DNA of 64,000 bases from positions 1,116,001-1,180,000 of the forward strand of contig CAZAER010000001.1 in assembly GCA_964484195.1 (NCBI GenBank), written 5' to 3'. Both the position numbers and the translations under genes were made by a program. Below the pieces are notes generated by a model. It saw only the letters and a program-made list of their open reading frames with translations, was not told the DNA's origin and did not search any database. This document shows positions 7,357 through 16,100 of this stretch, one piece after another. The number at the start of each line of letters is the position of its first letter. Position 1 is the first letter of the stretch. This DNA comes from JALHOP01 sp964484195 (GTDB lineage Bacteria > Myxococcota > XYA12-FULL-58-9 > JALHOP01).

Positions 7357-8985
7357 ATGACATCCACTGATTCGACGCGTCGCACCAACGGCGTTCAAGG
7401 CACTTCCTCGGGCGCAGCCCCTGTTTCCGCCAAGAACCCCGCTCTGAAAGTGGTCTCGGACCCTTCGAAGTGGCTGCCCGTCAAAACGGACATCGTTGAC
7501 AGCAAGGGCGAGGTCGTCGGCCACCGCCAGGTGCGTGACCGCGCCCTCCTAGGCCAGCCCGCGGGCTTCGAGCGGATCATCGACTTCGCGCCCGGCGAGC
7601 CAGTGAAGCGCATCTACATCGACGAGACTCCGCGCACCGACGCCATCGAGGCACCGAGCTGGCCGGGCTCCGAGGTACGCACCCTGGTGGCGCAAGGTCC
7701 GTCGAAGAATCGCATCGACCTCACCATCGTCGGCGACGGCTACACCGAGGCCGAGAAGGCCAAGTTCTTCCTCGACGCGCAGCGCATCACCGACGAGCTT
7801 TTCGGCAACGCCACCTTCAAGTCGTACCTGCCGCTGTTCAACGTCCACGCGGTGTTCGTGCCCTCGAAGCAGAGCGGCATCGGCGACGGCCGCTCGAAGG
7901 ACACCGCGCTCGGCCTCTATCGCCACGCGTCGATTCGCCAGGCGGTCATGCCGGGGAACTCTTCGGCGGCGAAGAAGGCGACGCAGCTCGCGCCCGACAC
8001 CGATTATCCGATCCTCGTTGGCAACGATAAATTCTACGGTGGCCTCGGCGGCACGTTTGCCATCACCACCTCGGCGCCGTTGAACATCACGACGGTGCTG
8101 CGCCACGAGCTCGGCCACAACTTCGGCCGCGTCGGCGAAGAGTACGACGGTGGCCAGGTCTACGACGGCGCGAACCACAGCGCGTCGACCAACGTACCGT
8201 GGAAGCACTGGGTCAAGGGCACGCAAACGCCGGTGCACAGCGCCAAGCTCCTGCACATCTCGGCGCCGTGGAAGAACCTCGGCAACGGTGACATGCAAAC
8301 GACCGTGACCGTCCCCGACAACGCGAAGAGCGTCATCCTCGACTTCTCGAGCTTGGGCTCGGACTCGAAAGACGACATCAAGCTCTTCGTCGACGACAAG
8401 GCGATCCCGTACGACGGCAAGTGGAACTACGACCGCAACTTCTACAAGGTGCGCCTCGAGCTGCCGCCGGGCCGTCACACCATCACGTTCAAAGAAGGCG
8501 TGAAGGACGGCAACAATACGCTATCGCGGCTCGCAGTCTATGGCGTCCCCGCGGACTTCCCGAGCGACCGCGAGATCGTCGGCGCCTTCCAGAGCTACCG
8601 CGAAGGTGGCGGCAGCGGCGGCTATCGGCCGACCGAGTCCGACTGCCTGATGCGCGACATGCAGCTCACGCACTTCTGCCCCGCTTGCCAAGAGAACATG
8701 TGGCGCAACTTCTTGAAGGAAGTGAGCCTCATCGATGGCGTCGAGAGCACCGGCGGCAAAGTCAGCGCCAAGCTCGTGCCGCTCGGTGACGAGCGCTTGA
8801 AGGTCGAGTGGATCGATCCCACCGGCAAGGCGCGCCCCGAGCTCACGGGCAAGCGCGAGTGGCAGCCGGCCGCGGGCGACGTCGGCAAGTGGAAGCTACG
8901 CGTGCAGTTCATCTCCGACGAGGTGAAAGATCCGGCGCAGAATGCCTGGACCGTGCACGAGGCGCCGTTCGAAATTGCGCGCTAA
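7357..8985 (+). CDS. M64 family zinc metallopeptidase (IgA-peptidase-like)
   Basis: A 542-residue protein with the M64 signature: LTIVGDGYTEAE near residue 125, then the zinc-binding HELGHNFG (H250, E251, H254) followed by VGEEYDGG, where the acidic residues match the conserved D/E-E-Y of the family. A beta-rich domain follows (about 310-410), then a cysteine pair in THFCPACQENMW. Family members cleave extracellular glycoproteins and usually have a signal peptide; here the N terminus (TSTDSTRRTNGVQGTSSGA) is Ser/Thr/Gly-rich with no hydrophobic core. Same strand as the upstream hydrolase. Confidence 0.85.
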   Translation: MTSTDSTRRTNGVQGTSSGAAPVSAKNPALKVVSDPSKWLPVKTDIVDSKGEVVGHRQVRDRALLGQPAGFERIIDFAPGEPVKRIYIDETPRTDAIEAPSWPGSEVRTLVAQGPSKNRIDLTIVGDGYTEAEKAKFFLDAQRITDELFGNATFKSYLPLFNVHAVFVPSKQSGIGDGRSKDTALGLYRHASIRQAVMPGNSSAAKKATQLAPDTDYPILVGNDKFYGGLGGTFAITTSAPLNITTVLRHELGHNFGRVGEEYDGGQVYDGANHSASTNVPWKHWVKGTQTPVHSAKLLHISAPWKNLGNGDMQTTVTVPDNAKSVILDFSSLGSDSKDDIKLFVDDKAIPYDGKWNYDRNFYKVRLELPPGRHTITFKEGVKDGNNTLSRLAVYGVPADFPSDREIVGAFQSYREGGGSGGYRPTESDCLMRDMQLTHFCPACQENMWRNFLKEVSLIDGVESTGGKVSAKLVPLGDERLKVEWIDPTGKARPELTGKREWQPAAGDVGKWKLRVQFISDEVKDPAQNAWTVHEAPFEIAR

Positions 8986-8990
8986 CCGTC

Positions 8991-9842
8991 TCAGACAGCG
9001 GGCGGCTCGGTGTGAACCCGAGCCACTCTTGCCCTCTCGAGCAGCTTCTCGTGATAGCGATGCTGAATCGCCAACGAGATGCCCACGAGAGCCGCGTTGG
9101 CCAGCGTTCCCGCCACCGGAAACACGATCCGCGCGAAGTCCGAGATGGTGTGAGCGACCGCGACCGCCTTCATCGAGGTGGGCGCTTCGCTGTGAAGCAC
9201 CTTCTGCATCCAGCGCAACGACGAGAGCGCGATCAATCCGCCGACGACCGGAATAGCGTACGAGCATCCCTGGACGATGGTTTGGACCACGGTCCCCGTC
9301 ACGCCGGTGCCCATCATGCCAGCGATAGCAGCCGCCGTGCCGCTACCGACCAGGAACACCAGGTCGGATGCGTGAACCTTCGCCTCGACGGTGTACGAGA
9401 CCGCCTCGTGCGCCTTGCGGTCGACGAGGTCGCCGGTGGCAGCGACGCCGAAGACGCGCAGGTCGATGGGCAACCCGCCGCCGGTAACCCGCGTGTTGAG
9501 CGCCGGTCCCTGGAGCTCGACGCGCAGGAACTTCGCGAGGATCTTGCGCCAGAGGACGGTCTCGATGTTCGAGTTGCCGTCGAAGTCGACGGTCTGAATG
9601 ATCTCGATTCCGGTGTTGGGCCGGATGGTGTGGAGCTCCGAGAAGGTGACCCCGACGGTCATGCCGCCGAGCCGCACGCTCCCATCGAGAAACGGCCGCT
9701 CGTGCGTGACCCGACTCGAAGCGAAAGGTCCATCGCCATGCTTGTGCGGCTGGAGCACGCTGACGACCGCGTCCAAACACGACGCGACCTTACGTTGCAA
9801 CGCAGGAAAAATCGGGTCGCGCTTGGGGATCAGCACCGTCAC
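8991..9842 (-). CDS. Hypothetical membrane protein
   Basis: A 283-residue protein with a soluble N-terminal half containing beta-type segments (MTVGVTFSELHTIRPNTGIE) and a C-terminal half with two to three hydrophobic segments (LVFLVGSGTAAAIAGMMG, CSYAIPVVGGLIALSSL and IVFPVAGTLANAALVGISLA). No family recognised. It follows the thioesterase gene on the same strand after 33 bases, so the two may be co-transcribed; its stop converges on the M64 gene. Confidence 0.65.
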   Translation of the reverse strand: MTVLIPKRDPIFPALQRKVASCLDAVVSVLQPHKHGDGPFASSRVTHERPFLDGSVRLGGMTVGVTFSELHTIRPNTGIEIIQTVDFDGNSNIETVLWRKILAKFLRVELQGPALNTRVTGGGLPIDLRVFGVAATGDLVDRKAHEAVSYTVEAKVHASDLVFLVGSGTAAAIAGMMGTGVTGTVVQTIVQGCSYAIPVVGGLIALSSLRWMQKVLHSEAPTSMKAVAVAHTISDFARIVFPVAGTLANAALVGISLAIQHRYHEKLLERARVARVHTEPPAV

Positions 9843-9875
9843 GAGTATCCGCAGGACGCCGACCCGAGTTGCTTC

Positions 9876-10337
9876 CTACCCCTCGAGCCAGACGAACTCG
9901 GGCGTCCGAGCCATCGTAAGCCATTCGTTCTGCAAGGCTTCCGGCGGCACTCTGGGCTTACGTGCGGCCAGATCGAGCCAAAGGACGACGCTCTCGACGA
10001 TGGCGCAAACCGCCTGGTCGCTGACGCGGACGATCGTATTGCGAACCTTCATCTTGCGGGCGTCCCTGGTCGACGCCGCGAGCTCGATGCGCACGTCGAA
10101 GGGCTCGAGCAACCGCAGCTCCCTCTTGTAGGTCAGCTTGTCCTCGACCACGACGGGACCAAACCCCTGGGCGCGGAAGATATCGATGGTGAAGCCGCGA
10201 GCGGCGAGGAACGACATGCGGCAGTCCTCGGCGGCACCCAAGTACGCGGCGTTGCGCATGTGCTGGTTGAAGTCCATGTCCGGCCAGCGGGCGAATAAGC
10301 GGAGGCTGAAAACTTCGGTCGTGGTGGCATCGCTCAT
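9876..10337 (-). CDS. Hotdog-fold acyl-CoA thioesterase (4HBT type)
   Basis: A 153-residue protein of the YbgC/FadM/thioesterase superfamily. It has the N-terminal SLRLFARWPDMDFNQHMRN motif in which the Asp (about 20) and His (about 26) correspond to the catalytic region of 4-hydroxybenzoyl-CoA thioesterases, followed by a beta-rich second half. It would hydrolyse an acyl-CoA or acyl-ACP; the substrate cannot be read from sequence. It is divergent from the M13 peptidase gene and lies upstream of the membrane protein gene at 8991-9842. Confidence 0.85.
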   Translation of the reverse strand: MSDATTTEVFSLRLFARWPDMDFNQHMRNAAYLGAAEDCRMSFLAARGFTIDIFRAQGFGPVVVEDKLTYKRELRLLEPFDVRIELAASTRDARKMKVRNTIVRVSDQAVCAIVESVVLWLDLAARKPRVPPEALQNEWLTMARTPEFVWLEG

Positions 10338-10408
10338 GAGGGGCTCCTCGACTGGTTTTGACGAAACTTTCAGCGGCCGCCGCCGACGTACTCCGCGAGG
10401 AGATCCGC

Positions 10409-12637
10409 ATGGAAACCCGCCTTCCCTCGTCTCACCACCGCCACCCGAACTACGCGCCTTCCGCGCCGCTCCAGGGCGGCGGTCTCCAGCAGGTCGTCAG
10501 TCGCCATCTCTACGACCATAGCGCCGTTCAGCATCAATCCCATAGCCGCTGGTTCCCCGACCCCACCTTCGCGCACGACGCGAGCCATCCCGTTCTCGGC
10601 GTCGATGCGGCTCTGGGTCAGCAGCCTCTCGGCCAGCTCGCCCTCATGGGAGCGCGACTCGCATTCGACCCGCCGAAGAAGCCGGCTATCGGCAAGTGGG
10701 GCTTCGACACCGACGGCATGGACCTCAGCGTGAAAGCTGGCGACGACTTCAATCGCCACGCGAACGGTGTTGCGCTCGACAAAACCCAGATCCCCGCCGA
10801 CGCCAACTCCTACGGCGCCTTCATCAAGCTCCGCGACCTCTCGACCCAGCGGACCAAGGAGATCGTCGAGTCGATGGCGACCGCCGAGTCACCCGAGGGC
10901 AGCGAGCAGCGCAAAGTGCGTGACCTCTACAGCAGCTTCATGGACGTCCAAGCCATCGAGGCGCTGGGCACGAAGCCGATTCAGGCAGAGCTCGATCTCG
11001 TGGCCGGCATGAAGAGCGCCGCCGACGTCTCGCGCGTCATGGCACAGCTCTCGCGCACCGGCACCACCCAGCCCTTCGGCCTGTTCATCGGTCCCGACAG
11101 CAAGAATCCTCAGGCGTACATCGCGGCGTTCTCGCAGAGCGGCCTCGGTCTCCCCGACCGCGACTTCTACCTGCAGAAGGACGAGCGCAGCGTCGAGCTG
11201 CAAGGCAAGTACAAGCAGCACATCGCCGCCATGCTCAAGCTGGCCGGTATCGCGGACCCCGAGGCGAAGGCCGAGAAGATCTACGCCCTCGAGCTCAAGA
11301 TGGCCGAGGTCCACTGGACCAACGTCGACTCGCGCGACGCCGAGAAGACCTACAACAAGTGGACGCGCGCCGACTTCGACAAGCTCGCACCCGGCGTCGA
11401 CTGGGAAGCCTTCTTGGGCGGCGTCGGTGTCGGCAAGGAGAAGACCTTCATCGTCGGCCAACCGTCCGCGATCACGGGCATGGCGAAGCTCATCGCCGGC
11501 GAGTCACCCGAGCTCTGGCGCGACTACCTCACGTTCCACGTCATCAAGGGCGCGGCGCCGCTCCTGCCCAAGGCGTTCGTCGACGAAGACTTCGCCTTCT
11601 TCGGGAAGACCCTCGCGGGCAAGCCCGAGCAAGGGGAGCGCTGGAAGCGCGGCGTCGCCATGACCAGCGGCGCGCTCGCCGACGTCATCGCCAAGGTCTA
11701 CGTGTCGAAGTACTTCACGCCCGAGACCAAGGCGCGCATGGAGACGCTGGTGAAGAACGTCGTCGGCGCCATGGACGCGCGCCTCGACGAAACGCCGTGG
11801 ATGCATCCCGACACCAGGAAGAAGGCGAAGGCGAAGCTCGCCTCGTTCCACGCGATGATCGGCTACCCCGACAAGTGGCGTGACTACGGCTCACTCGTCA
11901 TCGAGCCAGGCCAGGCTTTCGCGAACCTGCATCGCGCCGCGGAATTCGAGCACAAGCGTAATCTCGCGAAGCTCGGCGCGCCCATCGATCGCAACGAGTG
12001 GTTCATGACGCCAATGACGGTGAACGCTTACGCGGACCCGAGCGTGAACGTCATCTGCTTCCCCGCAGCGATCTTGCAGCCACCGTTCTTCGACCCGAAC
12101 GCCGACGACGCGGTGAACTACGGCGCCATCGGCGCGGTCATCGGCCACGAGATCGGTCACCACTTCGACGATCAGGGCCGCAAGTACGACGCCGAGGGCC
12201 GCCTCGTCGATTGGTGGTTGCCGTCCGATGTGAAGAACTTCAAGCAGATCACCGACAGGGTCGTCGCACAGTACAGCACCTTCGAGCCCCTCCCCGGCGT
12301 CAAGGTGAACGGCGAGCTGACTCTCGGCGAGAACATCGGCGATCTCACCGGCATCAACTTGGCGTACGACGCCTATCGCGTGACGCTCAACGGCAAGCCG
12401 GCGCCGATCATCGACGGCACCACCGGCGGACAACGCTTCTTCTTCGGCTTCGCGCAGGTCTGGCGCACGAAGTACCGCGAGAAGGCGTTGCGCAACCTGC
12501 TCGCCCTCGACCCGCATTCTCCGGGCATGGTCCGCGCAGGCTGCGTCCGCAACGTCGACGCTTGGTATGACGCCTTCAACGTGCAGCCAGCCAACAAGAT
12601 GTTCCTGACGCCCGAGCAGCGTTTGCGGATCTGGTAG
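10409..12637 (+). CDS. M13 family zinc metallopeptidase (neprilysin/PepO type)
   Basis: About 742 residues from ATG 10409, which has a textbook GAGGAG at 10397-10402; the frame is open from 10358. The zinc site is IGHEIGHHFDD (H580, E581, H584) with the second motif GENIGDLTGI (E about 641, D about 645) and substrate-binding NAYADPSVN upstream; the protein ends RIW as is usual for M13. The catalytic region appears intact. Family members are normally periplasmic lipoproteins or membrane-anchored; here the first 85 or so residues are His/Pro/Ser-rich (SSHHRHPNYAPSAPLQGG) without a signal peptide or lipobox. Likely an oligo/endopeptidase of peptides up to about 40 residues. Confidence 0.92.
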   Translation: METRLPSSHHRHPNYAPSAPLQGGGLQQVVSRHLYDHSAVQHQSHSRWFPDPTFAHDASHPVLGVDAALGQQPLGQLALMGARLAFDPPKKPAIGKWGFDTDGMDLSVKAGDDFNRHANGVALDKTQIPADANSYGAFIKLRDLSTQRTKEIVESMATAESPEGSEQRKVRDLYSSFMDVQAIEALGTKPIQAELDLVAGMKSAADVSRVMAQLSRTGTTQPFGLFIGPDSKNPQAYIAAFSQSGLGLPDRDFYLQKDERSVELQGKYKQHIAAMLKLAGIADPEAKAEKIYALELKMAEVHWTNVDSRDAEKTYNKWTRADFDKLAPGVDWEAFLGGVGVGKEKTFIVGQPSAITGMAKLIAGESPELWRDYLTFHVIKGAAPLLPKAFVDEDFAFFGKTLAGKPEQGERWKRGVAMTSGALADVIAKVYVSKYFTPETKARMETLVKNVVGAMDARLDETPWMHPDTRKKAKAKLASFHAMIGYPDKWRDYGSLVIEPGQAFANLHRAAEFEHKRNLAKLGAPIDRNEWFMTPMTVNAYADPSVNVICFPAAILQPPFFDPNADDAVNYGAIGAVIGHEIGHHFDDQGRKYDAEGRLVDWWLPSDVKNFKQITDRVVAQYSTFEPLPGVKVNGELTLGENIGDLTGINLAYDAYRVTLNGKPAPIIDGTTGGQRFFFGFAQVWRTKYREKALRNLLALDPHSPGMVRAGCVRNVDAWYDAFNVQPANKMFLTPEQRLRIW

Positions 12638-12650
12638 TCACAGGGCGCGG

Positions 12651-12677
12651 TGCCGATGGTGCACTGCGCCATCGGCA
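12651..12677 (+). terminator. Hairpin after the M13 peptidase gene
   Basis: A perfect 9-base-pair stem (TGCCGATGG at 12651-12659 with CCATCGGCA at 12669-12677) and a 9-base loop lie 14 bases beyond the M13 stop. There is no T-run after it, so it may be a weak or Rho-assisted terminator, or a processing or stability element rather than a classical intrinsic terminator. Confidence 0.5.
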
Positions 12678-12727
12678 TGGTCCCGCCGATACGCTCCGCT
12701 CACGCCGCCGCGTAACGGAGAAATCTC

Positions 12728-13117
12728 ATGGCCTCGGACATCAAGCTCACTGGCGCCAGCGCCCCACGCGGCATTGTCGCGTCCACCCAACCGCACGTTC
12801 AGATCGGCCTCAAACAAGGCGACGTCTTGGTTACACGCCCGTTCGATCCCGCCTACGTTTGCATGCCGGGTGCGCCCGGCTCGGGCTACAGCATGGCTCA
12901 GATCCCCCAGAGCCAGTTCATCATCATCCCAACGAACGCGCCGGCGGGTGCACCGCGGATCGCGGGTCAGTGGTTCAAGATCTCCCTCGTGGAAGGCCTC
13001 ACCCCGGAAGGCACCCGCGAGGAGGTGAAGCTCCAGTCGACCGCAGTGGTTCCGGGTGCGACTCCCTTCACGCAGCTCACCTTCACGGTCGTCGCGGGCA
13101 GCCGGGTCTTCAACTAG
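12728..13117 (+). CDS. Small hypothetical protein, beta-rich
   Basis: A 129-residue protein starting MASDIKLTGASAPRG, predicted from its alternating hydrophobic pattern to be a beta-rich single domain. One Cys (AYVCMPG). No signal peptide and no recognised family. Spacing from GGAG to the ATG supports the start. It is 40 bases upstream of the large Ig/LamG/EGF lipoprotein gene on the same strand and could be co-transcribed. Function unknown. Confidence 0.6.
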   Translation: MASDIKLTGASAPRGIVASTQPHVQIGLKQGDVLVTRPFDPAYVCMPGAPGSGYSMAQIPQSQFIIIPTNAPAGAPRIAGQWFKISLVEGLTPEGTREEVKLQSTAVVPGATPFTQLTFTVVAGSRVFN

Positions 13118-13158
13118 ACTAGCTGGCAGCACCGGGCGGGCTCTGGCACGCTTGCCCG

Positions 13159-16100
13159 GTGATTCGCTTCACCGCCCTGCTCTTCGCCTCCGCTGTCATC
13201 CTCTCTCTGCAAGCCTGCGGCACCGTCGAAGGTGATCCGGACCCCCAGGACGGGGACTCCGACCATACGGACGCGGACGCTCCCAGCGACGACGACGGCC
13301 CGCTCGACACCACGGCGCCCGCCGCGCCAACACTGACCTCGACGTCGCCCACGTCACCGTCGGCGACCGTGGTGAACCCCACGGTGAACGGCACAGCTGA
13401 GGCGGGCAGTCTGGTGCGCATCTATCGCACGGCGGACTGCACCGGCTCTCTCGCTGCCTATGGCCCCACGGGAGCCACCGGCTTCGAGCTCGCCACGATA
13501 GGCGGTATAGCGAACACCGCGACCACGTTCACAGCCACGGCGACCGACGCCGCAGGCAACACCTCGAGCTGCTCCAGCGCTCTCACCTACGAGCACGATG
13601 GCCTTGCGCCCGGTGAACCGAGCCTCACGGGGACGAGCCCGGCTTCTCCGAACCAGGATCTCACGCCGCTCGTCCAGGGGACCATCGCCTCCGACGCGCT
13701 CATCACAATCTACACGGGCGGCGATTGCAGCGGCACGCCGGTCGCCAGCGGTCGGAGCTCAGCGGGTCTATTCGCTTTCGAAGTCACTGTTACCGCCGAC
13801 ACGACGACGACGTTCCGCGCCACCGGCACCGATGACCTCGGGAACGTTTCCGCCTGCTCGATCGGAATCACCTATCGGCATGACGGCACGGAGCCCACGC
13901 CGCCGACTTTCAGCGGCGTAAGCCCCGCGTCGCCGAGCAACATCGCGACCTCGCCGTCCATCGCGGGTAACGTCGAAGCCGGAGCGTTGGTCACGCTGTA
14001 CACCACGAGCGATTGCAGCGGCACGGCGCTCGCCTCCGAAAGCTCTGTCGGCACCACGTTCTCCGTCGACGTCGACGTCGCGGCCAACACCACCACGACG
14101 TTTTTTGCGACCGCGACCGACGCTGCCGGCAACGTCTCGGCATGCAGCGCCTCGGGCATCGTCTACGTCCACGATGATCTCCCACCGTCAGCGCCCTCGA
14201 ACCTCGTGACCGCACCCTCCTCGCCGTCGAACGACGCGACGCCGGACGTGTCGGGCGATCTGCCCGCCGACGCCATCGCCGTCGCGATCTACGACAACGC
14301 CGCCTGCACGGGTACGCCGCTGGCGACCAGCGCCGCGACGAGCGCCTTCTCCCTGACCGTGTCCATCACAGCGGACACGACGTTCTATGCCGCAGCGACC
14401 GATCTCGCCGGAAATCCTTCCGCCTGCTCGAGCGGTATCGCCTATACGCTCGACACCGCGGCGCCGGCGCCACCAGTCCTGGTCGTCAGTCCGAGCTCGC
14501 CAGCCGCCGACCTCGACCCGGAGGTGAGCGGTACGGCCGAGCCGGCAGCGACCATCACCCTCTACGGGGCGACGGACTGCGGCGGCTCGAGTATCGGCAC
14601 CTTCACCACGAGTGCCGGGGGTACCTTCGGACCCGACGATTTCCTGGTCGGCGCGAACACCTCGAGCGTCTTCTCGGCGACCGCCACCGACACCGCCGGC
14701 AACACCTCGAGCTGCTCGGCCGACGTCGTCTACCTCAACGACGGCCTGGCGCCGGACGCGCCTGTATTCAGCGCGACGGAGCCGCCGTCGCCCGCGAACG
14801 ACACTCTCGACCCGCTCCTCGAAGGCGACGCCGAGCTGGGCTCGCTGGTGCAGATCTACATCACGAACGATTGCACGGGACTCGTGGTCGCCACGGGAGC
14901 CGGTGGCACCTTCTCGATCGAGGTGCCCGCTACGGCGAACACGACGACGACCTACTACGCGACCGCGACCGATGCCGCCGCCAACGTCTCGCCGTGCAGC
15001 GCCGGTATCAGCTTCACCCACGACGACATTGGCCCGGCGCCACCGACAGGCCTTGCGACCGATCCGGTTTCGCCGTCGAACGATGCGACGCCTCTGGTGA
15101 GCGGCAATCTCGCCGTCGATGCGGTCGCGGTTGCCGTCTACGACAACCCGACGTGTACGGGCACGCCGCTCGCGAGCGACGATGCGAGCGGGAGCTTTTC
15201 GCTGGCTGTGTCCATTGCAGCGGACACGACGTTCTACGCGAGCGCCACCGATGTAGCCGGCAATCCCTCTGCCTGCTCGACGGGCGTTGCTTACGTCTAC
15301 GACACCGTGCCGCCGAACGCCCCGGTGATGGCGGTGTCGCCCTCCTCACCCTCGACCTCGAACGCGCTGACGCTCTCGGGCACCGCCGAGGCGCTCTCGA
15401 CGCTCGCCCTCTACGCGACCAGCGGTTGCAGCGGCTCCGCGTTCACGACCTTCGCCGTCTTCGCAAATGGCACCTTCGGCCCTTACCCCGACCTCGTCTC
15501 GGACAACTTCACGGTCACCTACTCCGCTCGTGCCACCGACGCCGCCGGCAACCCGTCGCTCTGCTCGAACGACGTGGTCTTCCAGAACGACAAGACCCCG
15601 CCGCCGGTACCTGTCATGACCGGCAGCTCGCCGGCTTCGCCGTCGCAGGAGGACGAGCCGACCATCCAGGGTAGTGCCCAGGCCGGAAGCCTCGTGCGCC
15701 TCTACCGCGATACCGCGACGCCCTGCGACACCGACACCGGCCAGAGCATGACCGTCGGCATCGGCGGCACCTTCGGGTTCGCGGTCACGGTCACCACGAC
15801 CTCGACGACGACCTTCCGCGCGCGCAGCGAAGACGCGCTGGGCAACATCTCGGCGTGCTCGTCGACCGCGGTCGTCTACGTGAACGATGTGGCCGCCCCG
15901 GCGGCGCCAACCATCGCGATCACTCCCGTGGGCCCATCGACCTCGACGCGCCCGAGCGTGAGCGGCACCGCTGAAGCCGGCGCGACGGTGCGCTTGTTCA
16001 CCACCAGCGATTGCAGCGGCGGTAGCGGCGCACAGGTCATCGCGACCGGGGGTGCCTTCTCGTTCGAGGCTTCGGTCTTGCCGGACAGCACCGTGACGTT

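Noticed and set aside
8808..10298. 496-residue plus-strand open frame overlapping three genes
   Set aside because: It crosses the M64 end and is antisense to the membrane protein and the well-supported hotdog thioesterase; Arg/His/Asp-rich shadow composition.
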